Shown in pieces: positions 1 through 11,328 of a DNA stretch of 64,000 nt. Below the pieces are notes generated by a model. The model had not been told where the DNA came from, did no database searches, and saw only the letters and a list, made by a program, of their open reading frames with translations. The position numbers and the translations under genes were made by a program. Location of the stretch: contig NC_089493.1 in the NCBI RefSeq assembly GCF_036850765.1, forward strand, positions 18,353,632-18,417,631, written 5' to 3'. This stretch comes from Saccopteryx bilineata. Taxonomy: Eukaryota; Chordata; Mammalia; Chiroptera; Emballonuridae. How positions within the stretch are numbered: position 1 is the stretch's first letter; every line of letters starts with the position of its first letter.

Positions 1-16
1 GTTGTTTTTTTTTTAA

Positions 17-231
17 TCACCAGGTAATGCATAAAGCAGACATCATGTCACACCTCTCACCACACTCCAGCTTCACTGCATGAGACAAACTGAGAAAAGT
101 GAGAGCGTAAGCACTAACATGGGACTGTTTGGAATCAGGTTTTTGTTGAATCACAGCGAGAAAGACCTTCCCAATCAAAAAGCTGGTCATCCAGTTGTCT
201 GAGTCAAAATATACAATTTCCTCACTTTCTC
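17..231 (-). other. Possible terminal exon (weak candidate)
   Basis: On the minus strand an open frame of about 71 codons begins directly after a good acceptor-like sequence: a pyrimidine run ending in CAG, whose AG lies at 232-233. It runs to a TGA at 17-19. The first two bases would complete a codon split with an upstream exon (phase 1). The peptide starts ESEEIVYFDSDNW and contains four cysteines or so; I do not recognise it. It is followed within 2 bases by an A-run (minus-strand sense), and no polyadenylation signal is visible in the 16 bases left of it. In AT-rich DNA of this size, chance ORFs of 60-130 codons occur dozens of times in this window, so the acceptor is the only extra support. 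It could equally be chance. Confidence 0.2.
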
Positions 232-239
232 CTGTAAAA

Positions 240-2630
240 AAAGAAGTATAAAAATCCAAATTTTCTTCCTTATATGATATAGAGAGTCCTTTGGACTTTG
301 GTGGACTTGAATTGTAGGTGACGAGGCACGTGCAATGCTGCTACTGCTGTGGATAAAGAAATGACTGTGAAGACACAGGCACAAGGAACAGTGTTCTCTG
401 AAATTATATAGGACAGGTTGTAAGTCTACTTGTGTGACTGTCTGTCTGTCTACCTGTCAGTCACAATATATTAACATTACTCAGCTTCAATGTGAAAACT
501 TCAGCAGATGTCATACCTTATCTTGACCTTAACAGAATACCATACCTCTGAACAAGAGATGGGGCGATACCATAAACATTTTTATTGTTTAGTTCGCTGA
601 ATTTTTATTATTTTTTAATTTGCATAGCATTTGAGAAAAAAGAAAAAAAGTTTTTTTTGAAACTTCACTGAATGTCCATCCCAAAAGCCTTTTTAGTCTC
701 TATTACTAGATATTTTTCTTTCACAAAGAAAGAAAAGTAAGTAGTTCTGCTCCTACGTATAACCTCCATCAATAAACACAGTAATACAAACTTCTTTACA
801 TCTTAATAATTGCCAGGCTAGATTAACAAGCTGCTAATGTTTTGATTTACAAATTGGAGGCCCATTTGGTGCGCCTGGCCTTCAAGAAGATTGAGCTGTC
901 TCCTCTAGTCGCTGAAAGTAAGTAAATGACTGTTTATTCATTCGCTTGATTAGAAGGCTGCCCTCCAGCCAGATAAAAGAGGTTCCGTAATAAATGTGAG
1001 ACTCCCATGTTTTGTTTTGCTTTCTGAATTTAGTGCCAAGCATTAAAAGGAATTGGAGATTGATTTTCGTTTGGGGACCAGTGCCAGATAAAACAAGGAG
1101 TGCGCAAGCAGACTAGTATGTAGACATGAGTTCCTTCATAAAGAGGAGGAGATTTGAGTTTTAATGTAATAGCAACTGGGTTCTTCCAGGGGAGTATGAT
1201 GGTATGTGTGCACGCATGGATGTGCTTTTGTTTTCCTGCCTCACTAGGATTTCATTCATTCTCTCTGATAGTTTGTACGTCGCTGTTGTCAATGATCAAA
1301 ATTAAATGCATCACACCCTGTTCTTCAGTCATTGAAAGAAAACACTTCAGTTGAATTTTCTTGTATTGAGATCAGCTCTATAGCAGGGGTTACATGCATG
1401 ATGAAACAAAAGAGATTTCCATAGATACATTATTTATGGGCATACACACACTTTATTTTTCCTTTTCCTGCCCCCTTACCAACTTTTGGAGCTGTCAGTC
1501 TCTCTTTGCTTCATAATTTTGTCACGTGGCATCTCCATCACAAATCAATTTCTTCCAATTCATCCTCTCTCTTCTTGCCTTAGGGATGAACTTCTACATC
1601 CTTTGACTTGCATTGGACTTGCTCTGCTTCCTGAGTTGCTGATAAATTGGCCAATAATGGGAGTAATGGATGCAGCAGTCTCTTGCTTCCCTCTGAGCAA
1701 TTTACATGTCAGGTCTAAAGTGTCTCCTCTCTAGAATCCCAGGCTCAGAGGAGTACCCAGTTGCAGCTGCTAATGGAGCTGCTACTCCAACTGCCTAGAG
1801 TCAATGGATCAATAAATAAAATCCTTTCAGTTGCTAAGTGTAAGTGCTGCACTTTGATCCACAGAGACAAGAAAGGAACAGGATAGGTTGGGAAGAGGAG
1901 AAGAAGGAAAATGATAATGTAACTATGATTTGATATTTGGGGGCACGTTCACTTCTATTGCTAACTAGGATACCGCTAATCGGATGCACTGTTATGCATT
2001 GTGATATTAAATGCTGATGGTACTTTGATATTTATGGTACATTCAACATCTGACAGGGAGTAAAGGGAGTGTTCAGTGTTGTGATGTGAATTTTCTGCTT
2101 TTTGTGTGTTTGCTAGTGAATTCTGTCAATGTCACCAAAGAAGTTTGGCTTATTAGCACAAGGGAGACAGATGTCTACATTTTTCCCTCCCTTGCATGAA
2201 TCCATCTCCAAATTGCCAAAACCTAGGGCTTTCATCATATTTTCTTTTGACTCATAGAAAAATGATCTGATATTTTAGTCAGATTATTGAAGACACTGAA
2301 GACACACTAGCCAAGATGTAGCTCTGGTGTAAAAGTTTACTGAAAGACGAAAACTTTCAAAGTAGGAACTCATTTATTCATTTAATCATTCATTAGTTCA
2401 TTTTATAAGAGACACCAGAGATAAGGTAATGGGTCTTGGTGGACACTACTGGGATTTATTTCTTTTGTTTTTCATTTCCACTTTTTAAAATGAGCAGTGT
2501 CCACATTGTTGTAGAATAATAGCACTATAATATATATATATCTCAAGTTATTCAGTTATTTTTATGAGTCTTCATGTTTCATGTCTTGTTACTTTATTGC
2601 AGACATTTATGACCCATGCCCCTGAAGCTA
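240..2630. other. Single-copy intergenic or intronic DNA
   Basis: No recognised repeat or gene. The block at about 820-1000 is less AT-rich than its surroundings and has the mixed-complexity, homeodomain-site-rich look of a conserved noncoding element; it is listed separately. Open frames at 1154-1354 and 1486-1734 show no recognisable domain and no splice context that I would defend. Confidence 0.4.
820..1010. promoter_or_regulatory. Candidate conserved noncoding element
   Basis: High-complexity segment of intermediate GC content inside AT-rich DNA, without repeat features. It contains GATTAACAAG, TGATTTAC, CATTCGCTTGATTAG and AGATAAAAG-type motifs that resemble homeodomain, FOX and GATA sites. 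This is a judgement of texture only; conservation cannot be tested here. Confidence 0.2.
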
Positions 2631-2639
2631 AGGAATCAT

Positions 2640-2800
2640 TCACTTTTTTACTTGTTCTATAAATATTTATGGAATGTCCACTGTATTCTTAACACTGAAG
2701 AAGACTGAGGTTGCAGTGAGTAACAAAAGGCAGACATCCCTGCTCACAAGGGGGTAACTTAGAATCAGTGGGCTAATACATGGGAACATCTCTAGATATT
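2640..2800 (-). repeat. L2 LINE fragment (3' end), antisense
   Basis: Reads like the reverse complement of the ancient L2 3' end: an ATAAATATTTATGGAATG start, then a decayed 'activity' segment ending CCTGCTCACAAGGGG. Strongly diverged, as expected for a repeat older than placental radiation. Confidence 0.55.
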
Positions 2801-3175
2801 TAAAACAATGCCAGAAATCAGACAGTCAGAAGTGAATGAAATGCACATCCTGCCATGATGGTTAACAATAAAAGGATATATAACTATATACAGTTATATA
2901 AAGAAGTAGTTACTTAAAAATAAACACTGTGATCTATAATTACAAGGTAAGACAAACACTTAAGTCAGATTATCTAATTTTTTTATGTATGTCTGTGTCC
3001 AGGTTGTAGTATATTTTTCCTGTTTTTCTCCTTCCTTTCCTTTCTGATTACCTTGTCTTACAGAATCATGCATATTAATTAACCCAAATAATCCTATTTT
3101 ACCAATTCTTTGCAAATTGCCACTTAATCCTTTTTCATAAACTGTTAAACTTATCTTTCATGTCTCTTAATTAAT
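2800..3175. other. AT-rich DNA without identified feature
   Basis: Only short TA-rich stretches (for example around 2877-2925). I see no gene, RNA or assignable repeat. Confidence 0.4.
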
Positions 3176-3182
3176 AAATTAT

Positions 3183-3503
3183 GCCTGGCCGGGTGGTTGC
3201 GCAGTGGATAGAGCATCAGACTGGAACTGAGAGGACCCAGATTTGAAACCCCTAGGTCACCAGCATGAGTGTGGGTTCATCTGGTTTGAGCAAGGCTCAT
3301 CAGCTTGAGCCCAAGGTCACTGGCTTGAGCAAGGAGTCACTTGGTCTGCTGTAGCCCCACGGTCAAGGCACATATGAGAAAGCAAACAATGAGCAACTAA
3401 AGTGTGGCAATGAAAAATTGATGCTTCTCATCTCTCTCCCTTCCTGTCTGCCTGTCCCTATATATCCTCTCCTGACTCTCTCTGTCTCTGCCAAAAAAAA
3501 AAA
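3183..3503 (+). repeat. Bat tRNA-derived SINE, family B, sense
   Basis: tRNA-like head beginning CCTGGCCGGGTGGTTGCGCA and a decayed B box (AGATTTGAAACCC). The body has repeated GCTTGAGC/AAGGTCACTGG units, then the family-typical GGTCAAGGCACATATGAGAAAGCAA and TTGATGCTTCTCATCTCTC, a pyrimidine-rich tail region and a final A11. The flanking heptamer AAATTAT is present at 3176-3182 and 3501-3507. This is the best sense-strand reference copy of family B in the window. Confidence 0.9.
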
Positions 3504-3762
3504 TTATAAGGAACAGGTTTATTAGTACATAATTTTTGAAATTTTATGACACTGACACTGCCAGATGGTGAAAATAACTTTTTTCCCTAACTTTCTATAT
3601 TGGTTGAATCCAATCAACCTACTTAACCCAGTAGTTATTGGGGAGATATATATATATAAACAGTACTAAAAATAGTACAACTATTCAGAAGTTATCCTGC
3701 TTTTAAAATATTAGCCAAAATCCCTTCTTCTGGAAACCTCATATTTTTTTATCATTTATTTT

Positions 3763-4085
3763 TTGACTGAACTTATTGGGGTGACACTGGTTATCATAAT
3801 TATACAGGTTACAGGTGCCCAATTTTACAAGAGATCTCTGTACACCTTATTGTGTGTTCACTGCACCTCAAGTGAAATCTCCATCCATTATTATTTATCT
3901 CCCTATACCTGCTTTCCCCTCTTCCCTCCCCATGCATTCACCATACTGTTTTCTGTGTTCCTGAGTCTTTCTCTATCTCATTTTTAAAATATATTTTTGG
4001 TCCTTTTTATTTTACTCAATCCCTCTACCCTTCTCACCTAACCCCTACCCCTGACATTCTTATTAGTATTTCCTTTTACAAGAAT
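3763..4085 (-). mobile_element. LINE-1 3' UTR fragment, antisense
   Basis: Begins TTATTGGGGTGACACTGG, the complement of the L1 3' end ending ...CACCCCAATAA seen in sense at 18975-19128. It continues with the C-rich 'acctgctttcccctcttccct' type 3' UTR typical of laurasiatherian L1s. Fragment only, no ORF2 sequence. Confidence 0.75.
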
Positions 4086-6190
4086 GAGAAAAAGAATATA
4101 AAACACAGTCCAATCGGATCATTTATTTTTCTTTCTTTAGGATGCAATATGTGATAGATTAGAAAGTTTGGGGGAAATGAGATTTACATATCTTTCCTCA
4201 GACTCTGCTTAAAAAAAATGTAACTGGAGTGGACTCTCCTCCATGAAACGGTGATTTACAATCCTCTGAGGCAGAACGGACTACACAAGTGGGTCATTGT
4301 TAATAGGACATGGTTCACAATCATTATTAGAAATCATCCAGAGACAGTAAAGATCTTTTGTTGACAAATGGATTACAGAAACTTAAAAGGAAATCTATTT
4401 CTGAGGAATCTCAAGTAGGACATGATTTCTTGTTTATCTCCTCAGAACTTATACTTGTCATAGCACAAAATCTTTGAATGTGTGTGTTTTGGTTTACTTT
4501 GTTTATTTTTTAAGTTCCTTTCCCATGTAAGTATGAGATGTCAAATCTTGAAAGAAAAGAAAGTGAAGATATGAAAGGAGAAAAAGAAGGAAGATACTAG
4601 AGGAACAAGTGGTTTCAACTGAGCTTGAATTGTGACACAATGGTTATAGAATGATGGGGGGGCTGTCTGTGTGACACTTAGATGCAGCTTTTTTTATTAC
4701 AAAGAGGAGAGCTTTCCATTTTGAACAAAAGAAAGGAGGTTGTGTCTGATGCATGGGCCCCTAGGGAGATACATTGGGGCTTTGTTTCCATGGAAAAAGA
4801 GTTAAGTTTAACTTGCCATGTTGTTCAGAGCATCATCGCTCCTCTAAAGACTGCAGAGCTGACCACTATGGTTTTAATATAGAGATGAGAGCACATGAGC
4901 AGATTCAGCCCTGATCACTGAGAAACCTGGAGATTTTCCTCACGACAGAGCTGGGACAAAGGTGCCGTGGTGTTCAGATGAGCTGGTGTCATAGTAAGCT
5001 ACCAAAGACATTTTAATTTGATGACAGATTAAATGTGAACCCTTTCTTCCCTGGGGTTGGAAGTCTTAGTAATGTTCACATATATAAGAAAATCAGATGA
5101 CTACCTTGCCAAGGGCTAAATTCAACAGTGCAGATTAGTTATTGGTTAAGTGAATTGGCCAGCTGTCATCCTGACATTTTATTATCCAAGTTGCTACTGA
5201 GTAACTTGTCACCTTCTCTTTTCTTTATGTCTCAACCATATCTATGTAGACTTGAAGTTTCTCTTTTAGATAAGGGACAAGAATAACATGAATCCTTGTC
5301 TGTGCTATTCTTGGAATCACAGGATCAAAGCCTTTAACTTGTAGAAAATAATTTGCTAGATTATATGTACCAACAAGTAATGCACAATTAAGATCTGCAG
5401 GTAATTATTTACTCTTGTTATTGCTGTGTTTTAAAGGATCAGAAACCTTCAGTCATTAAGATCACAATAGCTGAATAATAACTTATTTTTTCACTTAAAA
5501 TAATTGACAGGTACATTTTCTGCAGTAATTATTGACCAACAATTCTCATATCTCTAAATTATAAAGCTCCTGGACACTAACCCCTTTGCTACCTCAAATT
5601 GATAATGAAGAGAGGACACTATTGTTGGAGATACCATGTAATTCTTTCATTTTGGAAAACAAAACAGCCCAAAATATTTCAATGCTTCTGCCAGGACTGC
5701 TTTCTTCTAACACACTTCCTAGTTTGTAGCTTTGGTTTTCTAAGGGCAAACCACATTTGGAAAGCTGGTGACCCATTTACATTTATACATTGGTATATAA
5801 GTCCCCACAGAACTGTTATGTTTAACTGTTATTGCAGATTGTATTTTACAGTTGCCCGAGGTTGTGTTAAAAAGAGTGTTTTTGCTCTTTGACTTGAGCA
5901 TGTTATCTGAAATGTTATTTTACTGGTTCACAAATGCCTCACTAGCTGAGAGTTTTACTATCCATGTCACCTATAAACCATATTCCTTATCAGACTTCAT
6001 TATAGGTTCAAGTCCTGGGCCAGAGAGCTGGCAAAAACTGAGGCAGGAGAAACATCTATTAAAGGACTTTGTTTTTGTAACCTTGAGTTATATGTTACAT
6101 GGATACCTACTCCCTTTTATTTGACATGCACAAACAGAAAACTCAGTTTTTGGTGCAGTTAAAAATATAGACATTTAACTCTTTCTCTTA
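4086..6190. other. Mostly unassigned DNA
   Basis: No gene detected. Overlapping open frames at 5594-6124 on both strands have no recognisable domains. The stretch at about 5690-5860 has a TATATAAG box and could be part of an old LTR, but I cannot name a family. Confidence 0.3.
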
Positions 6191-6240
6191 CAAGTTTGGG
6201 TCAGAAAGGTCAACCTGTGAAAATAAACTACTTAACAACT

Positions 6241-6256
6241 ATTTATCATCTATCTG

Positions 6257-6315
<59 letters not shown>

Positions 6316-6336
6316 CTTATCTACCTATTATCTATC

Positions 6337-6383
<47 letters not shown>

Positions 6384-6391
6384 ATCTATCG
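6241..6391 (+). repeat. (ATCT)n tetranucleotide microsatellite
   Basis: About 150 bp of ATCT units, interrupted near 6315-6340 (ACTTATCTACCTATTATCTATC) into two long pure runs. The open frame reading YLSIYLSIY across it is an artefact of the repeat. Confidence 0.97.
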
Positions 6392-6434
6392 TCTCATAAC
6401 AAATTCACCTGACAAAGAAGAATGATCATGGTAT

Positions 6435-6700
6435 ATGTTAGTTAATACTTCCTGTATGTTTATAGAGTGTTTGATAATGTATATGGAGCTTTGAAATATA
6501 CTTTCACAGTTGGTCAGTATAACAACTCTATGAGAAGTGAATGGATCCTAAACTTTTACCTTCATTTTACATTTGATTTAAACAAAAAAAGATTTTGGGA
6601 GAAAAGATAACCATTATGTAGATTTAAGATTATTAAATGATGCAGTTCCATGTCAAATACTGCCCTACATCAGAAACTGTTTTACACTCATAATCTGTGA
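6435..6700 (-). repeat. MIR SINE fragment, antisense
   Basis: Contains a decayed MIR core in complement: CACAGTTGG...ATAACAACTCTATGAGAAG followed by CCTTCATTTTACATTTGA, the usual 'cattttacag' landmark, then a degraded remainder. Boundaries approximate. Confidence 0.55.
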
Positions 6701-7263
6701 ATTCAAGAATCTTGACAAACATATTTTCTGTCCTTTGGTGTATACTTATGAAGAAGTTTTGAGATAAACTTGACAAAGAATGAAGGTGAAATTTATAATT
6801 CCTGCAGCTTTATTTTATGAAATGTCACCAGGAATTGAAATTCACTTCTTTTGAAGAAAAAGTACTTTCAATCACACTGAGTGCATATGATAATTAATTA
6901 CCACTTATCCAGAGTTTCACTTTCCAAGGCTCCCGTTTCTGCTTATTAACATTGCTTCCAGATTTGTTTCATGGCATGGTACACAGAGAAAATTACTGTA
7001 TATAACATAAAGGGATAAATGCAGGATATTGGATGCTTCAATATGGGACTTGGTGAAGAAATTCATTCCTTTTTGTTTTGCATAGGTAAAGAAACATAAA
7101 ATAAAAGAATTATAGGAGATATTAAAATTTAAACTTTTATAAAATTTCCAGTAGGATATTCTCAAAATTTTAGATAAGAAACTTGAGTTTATGTTTATAA
7201 ACAAATTACTTTTTTTCGGGTTTCACTTGAAAATTGATCAAGATATTTAGTGATAGCCTCAGT

Positions 7264-7643
7264 TTTTTTGTTTGTTTGTTTTGGTATTTTTCTGAAGCTG
7301 GAAACAGGGAGGCAGTCAGACAGACTCCCACATGTGCCCAACCAGGATCCACCCGGCACACCCACCTGGGGGCAATGCTCTGCCCATCCGGGACATCACT
7401 CTGCTGCAACCAGAGCCATTCTAGCACCTGAGGCAGAGGCCACAGAGGCATCCTCAGTGCCCGGGCCAACCCTGCTCCAATGGAGCCTTGGCTGTGGGAG
7501 GGGAAGAGAGAGACAGAGAAGAAGGAGAGGGGAAGGGGTGGAGAAGCAGATGGGTGTTTCTCCTGTGTGTCCTGGCTGGGAATTGAACCTGGGACTCTTG
7601 CACGCCAGGCTGACGCTCTACCACTGAGCCAACCGGCCAGGGC
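7264..7643 (-). repeat. Bat tRNA-derived SINE, family A, antisense
   Basis: Full-length antisense copy. From left: the complement of the A/TG-rich tail, TTTCTGAAGCTGGAAACAGGG, the tandem-unit region (two units, CTGCCCATCC type), GCTCCAATGGAGCCTTGGCTG, purine-rich tract, and the complement of the tRNA head ending GAGCCAACCGGCCAGGGC. The right flank CCTTCAGTTTTTT resembles the left flank CCTCAGTTTTTT, an imperfect TSD. Frames at 7250-7627 and 7480-7695 translate this SINE and are not genes. Confidence 0.93.
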
Positions 7644-7683
7644 CTCCTTCAGTTTTTTGAAAATATTTTTTAAAATTAGAGTT

Positions 7684-7734
7684 CATGTATCCTGATTTAT
7701 TGATGTCGCCCCATTAAAAATAAAATTATTAAAA
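7684..7734 (+). mobile_element. Very short 5'-truncated L1 insertion
   Basis: Only the last 40 or so bases of a young L1 3' end are present: ATCCTGATTTATTGATGTCG, CCCCATTAAAAATAAAATT, then an A-rich tail. It is flanked by the perfect 12-bp direct repeat AAAATTAGAGTT at 7672-7683 and 7735-7746, the mark of target-primed reverse transcription. The same 3' end occurs in a longer copy at 40337-40590. Confidence 0.85.
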
Positions 7735-7746
7735 AAAATTAGAGTT

Positions 7747-8390
7747 TACATACATTATTATGTTAGTTTTAAGGGTACAACAATGTTATTTAGTGTCTTT
7801 ATTCCTTATGAAGTCATCATATGATATCAACAGTAACCTGTTACTGAAAAAGTTATTATGATATCATTGGCTATATTCTATATGCTATATATCACAATTC
7901 TGTTACTTATTTATTTTAAAACTAAAAAATGAAAATTGTACTTCTTAATTGCCTTCACTTTTCACCCATTACTCTAATCCCTTCCCCTCTGGTACCTTTG
8001 CTTCCTAAGAATCTGTTTCGTTTGCTTGCTTGTTTTGACTTTCTGTTTCCCCATATAATGGAATCATGTAGTATATGTCTTTCTCTGTTGACTTACTTCA
8101 CTTAGCCTAATGTTCTCTGTTGTTTCACATGGCAAGATTTTAATCATTTTTATAACTAACATACCATTGTATGCATGCACCACATTTCATTTATTAACTT
8201 GTTGGCCAATGAACATCTAGGTTGCTTCCATATCTCAGATATTGTAAATAATTCTGCAATCAACATAGGGGTTCAGATACCTTTTCAGATTAGTGCTTTC
8301 AATTTCTTTGAATTAATGTCCAAAATGGAATTGCTGGGTGATATGATCATTCTATCTCCAGGTTTTCTTTACTGTTTCTAGAACAGAAAA
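7747..8390 (-). mobile_element. LINE-1 3' UTR and ORF2 C-terminal remnant, antisense
   Basis: Left part is the complement of an older L1 3' UTR (ending near TTACTTATTTATTTTAAAAC). The right part is the widely recognised antisense of the ORF2 C-terminus (CATTTATTAACTTGTTGGCC...GGTTGCTTCCATATCTCAGA...GGAATTGCTGGGTGATATGA). Stops and frameshifts disrupt the frame. The short L1 at 7684-7734 was inserted at its edge. Confidence 0.8.
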
Positions 8391-9000
8391 TTTTATTCAC
8401 TCATGTAGGTAATAGCAAACAGGAAATGGAAGTTATATTTTGCGTCAATTAATAGAAATTTATCTGTAAACCTTAACAAGATTTCCAGTATTCAGTCTCT
8501 GAATTGTATTCAAAACATATCATCTTTCTTTAAATCTACCACTCTTTTACATTATTGCTAAATAAAATGTTGACATTTCTTATGGTAATAAAAAATGGAT
8601 TTGAAAAAAAATGTTTATATCATGAATTTCAAAATATTGATAAAATGTTTCTATTAATTATGATAATTATTTTGTATGATTCGAATTAAAAAACTAACTA
8701 AATAATATGACAATATTTTAACCACACTTTCCCAAAATAAGTTTTGCTTAAAATACATTAAACTATATCAACACATGGTAATGTAGTTCATGCAATTTTT
8801 GCAATATAAACTAAATGTTTATTCAAGGTTTTAAACAATTTCACTTTAATTACCTGCTTTGGGGAACCAATAATTATTCTTCAAAATCTGCAAAAAGATA
8901 ATTATTCACAACAATTATACACAAATTTAAAACAACTTTTCTTAGCTCACAGAATTTTGACAACATATTTTGCACAGCAAAAATACTTCATCTTAAACAA
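8391..9000. other. AT-rich DNA without identified feature
   Basis: Low-GC sequence with A- and T-runs. No gene or assignable repeat seen. Confidence 0.4.
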
Positions 9001-9017
9001 ATGAGAGTGCTATTCTC

Positions 9018-9043
9018 TGTGTGTGTGTGTATGTGTGTGTATG
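9018..9043 (+). repeat. (GT)n microsatellite at SINE tail
   Basis: GTGTGTGTGTGT(AT)GTGTGTGTGT(AT)GTG, directly abutting the tail side of the antisense SINE at 9045-9424. Probably grew from the SINE's A-rich tail. Confidence 0.85.
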
Positions 9044-9044
9044 T

Positions 9045-9424
9045 GATAGAGACAGAGAGAGTCAGACAGAGGGACAGAAGGGGACAAGGAGAAAGGGAGA
9101 GAGAATGGAAGCATCAATTCTTCTTTGCAGCACTTTAGTTGTTCAATGATTGATTTCTCATATGTGCCTTGACTGGGGGGTTACAGCAGACCAAGTGACC
9201 CCTTGATGAAGCCAATGACCTTGAGCTCAAGCCAGTGACCTTGGGCTTTAAGCAAGAGACCCATTGGCATAAGCCATCAACCATGGGGTTATGTCTATTA
9301 TCTCACACTCAAGCCACCGACCCCATACTCAAGCTAATGATCCTGTGCTCAAGCCTTGGGGTTTTGAACCTGGATCTTCTGTGTCCCAGGCCAATGCTCT
9401 ATCCACTGCACTACCGCCTGGTCA
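9045..9424 (-). repeat. Bat tRNA-derived SINE, family B (long form), antisense
   Basis: Complement of the family B tail (AGAGACAGAGAGAG...GAAGCATCAATTCTTCTTTG), the TTGACTGGGGGGTTACAGCA block, several CTCAAGCCA(G/C)(C/T)GACC units, and the complement of the tRNA head (TTTTGAACCTGGATC ... CACTACCGCCTGGTCAG). The multiple AAGCC units make it a long-form copy compared with 3183-3503. Confidence 0.9.
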
Positions 9425-9734
9425 GAAAACAGTTCTATTCTTATCCTAGCTTTTTTCATAAAGTTGAAGAAACATATTGATCTGAAATTTATAGAATCAC
9501 CATCTTTCAACATCATTCAATATAAATCTGAATTTACAGGCAGACTATCCATAAGGTCTTCTCTGTAAATTAAATAGTGTATTATGCAAACCCTAGACTT
9601 CTCAAGATAAATGTTAATTAATGCAACCATATCTTCTGAGGCAAGACACTATTTTGAGTAAATGAGTTTTATTAATAATAGGCTGTAGCAAGAAATTTAA
9701 ACAAAAATATCCTGGGTGGGCCAAATTAGTTTAC

Positions 9735-9960
9735 TAATATAGCTAGTATTTCTAATATTAATTTACTTAAGTCTCATAACATTCTATAATGCGGGACATA
9801 CAGTCCTCTCCATTTTAAAAATTAGGGTGCTAAAACAGATGTTTAGATAGCATTCTGTAGATCAGACAACAAGTAAACGTTGTATCCAAAGTCTTCCCCA
9901 GGCAATGCTAATTCGAGTGCATTGATATGAGTCTTGCTGATGGAACTTGACTTTATGTTC
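9735..9960 (-). repeat. MIR SINE fragment, antisense
   Basis: TAAGTCTCATAACATTCTATAA, then TCTCCATTTTAAAAATTAGG and ACAAGTAAACG...CCAAAGTC follow the order of a MIR in complement. Diverged. Confidence 0.5.
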
Positions 9961-10929
9961 CTGCTTCTGTGCATATAACACCCAAGATTATTAAAAATAT
10001 ATATTTATTTTTACTGAATTTCATCCTAAGTAGTTTGTTTTTATATGTCAATGAAGAAAAAGTATCATTCTTTAAATCATTTCTCCCTTTTGGTCTTTAA
10101 CAAGGGAATTTTTTTTGGTTGTTTTGTTTCTGAGTTAATACTGTCTTTATGTCATTGGACACATTCGCAATGCATTATTCAAAATAGTATCTTTTCTATT
10201 TCTTTGCTTCATTGGTCCCCAATGCTAGCTTAGAACATTAGTGTATGCTAGGTAGTAATATAAGCCTCTCTGTAAGGTGTGAAGCATTTTGGATTTCGCA
10301 ATTACTTGTATGATGTTTGTGACTAGCTACTTCAGTATGATCTCATACTGCTGGAACTAATCTCAGGAGAGTCATTTGTTTCTTATTCTGTACTTGCAAT
10401 TAAAAGAATGAAAAACTCTTTTCTGCCTCATATAGATACTTTGTTTAGCAAGGTGTCAATGTAGTTAATAGCAATATTGTTTATTTTTAAAAGGTAACTA
10501 TAAAGCAAAAACTTAGGCTGAAGTAGAGTATCACAGGGAAACATGAATGCAAATATAAGATAACCTCCATTGCATTACCTAATTAATAACAAACTTTGGA
10601 GACTATGCTATTATTTATATGACACAACTTTATTTTATTGCTTCAATCAAATAGTTTCCCATAAAGTAAGTATTTATAATACCATTAAATACATATGTAT
10701 ATGTGTGTTTTTGTGTATTCTTACAAACATGTTTACTTAAAAGAGTTATTGGAATTTATGGCTTCAGAACACTGATTTTTCAATATATAGATCTGGGGAT
10801 GTCTTTGGTACCTCATGTCCACACCACGTTCGTGGCGGTTTTGAGTGCAGACACAATTGCAGGAGACAATTCCACGTGGATCTCAGACATAATTCACTCA
10901 GGTGGGGTCACTCCTGAAGCAGGACGAGT
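9961..10929. other. Unassigned DNA left of the MITE
   Basis: AT-rich until about 10780. From 10785 to 10929 the sequence becomes GC-richer with several CpGs (CCACGTTCGTGGCGG); I cannot assign it to a repeat or exon. The frame 10703-10987 runs into the MITE and is not credible as a gene. Confidence 0.3.
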
Positions 10930-10931
10930 TA

Positions 10932-11326
10932 CAGCTAATGCTCGACTTACGACCACAATTGGTTCCAACAGACCAGTCGTAACATGATTTGGTCATCAGT
11001 TGAGTAGGCTATGTGTACAGTACTGTGAAATGATGTTATAAAAATTTTTAAGTCAAAGACAAAGGCAATTTCCTCTTGGTAGACATCTTGGGAGGAGCTT
11101 GATGAAAAATATCCAAAAAAACCCCACAAGTTGCTGTACTGAGTCTGGGATAACAGTTGAAATGATGCACGCAGAGATGGTATTGCTGCTGGAAGCTGGT
11201 CCGCACTGTCATAAGCCCAGCTGGGCAAAGCTTGTGCTGCCAGATGCGAAGCAGTCATGGCTAGCGATTGTGGTCGTAAAGTCGAATGTTCGTAAGTTGC
11301 ATAGGTCGTAAGTCAATCAATACCTG
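10932..11326 (+). mobile_element. Tigger/pogo-like MITE (Tc1/mariner superfamily)
   Basis: A 395-bp element with terminal inverted repeats and a TA on both sides (10930-10931, 11327-11328). Left TIR: CAGCTAATGCTCGACTTACG at 10932. Complement of the right TIR: CAGGTATTGATTGACTTACG; the two agree at most positions and both continue with AC. The motif TCGTAAG recurs inside both subterminal regions. TA duplication and CAG termini are hallmarks of Tc1/mariner-type pogo elements. No transposase frame is present, so it is non-autonomous. Orientation is arbitrary. Confidence 0.8.
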
Positions 11327-11328
11327 TA

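Noticed and set aside
6241..6391. CRISPR-like or satellite array
   Set aside because: Simple tetranucleotide repeat without spacers, in a mammalian genome.
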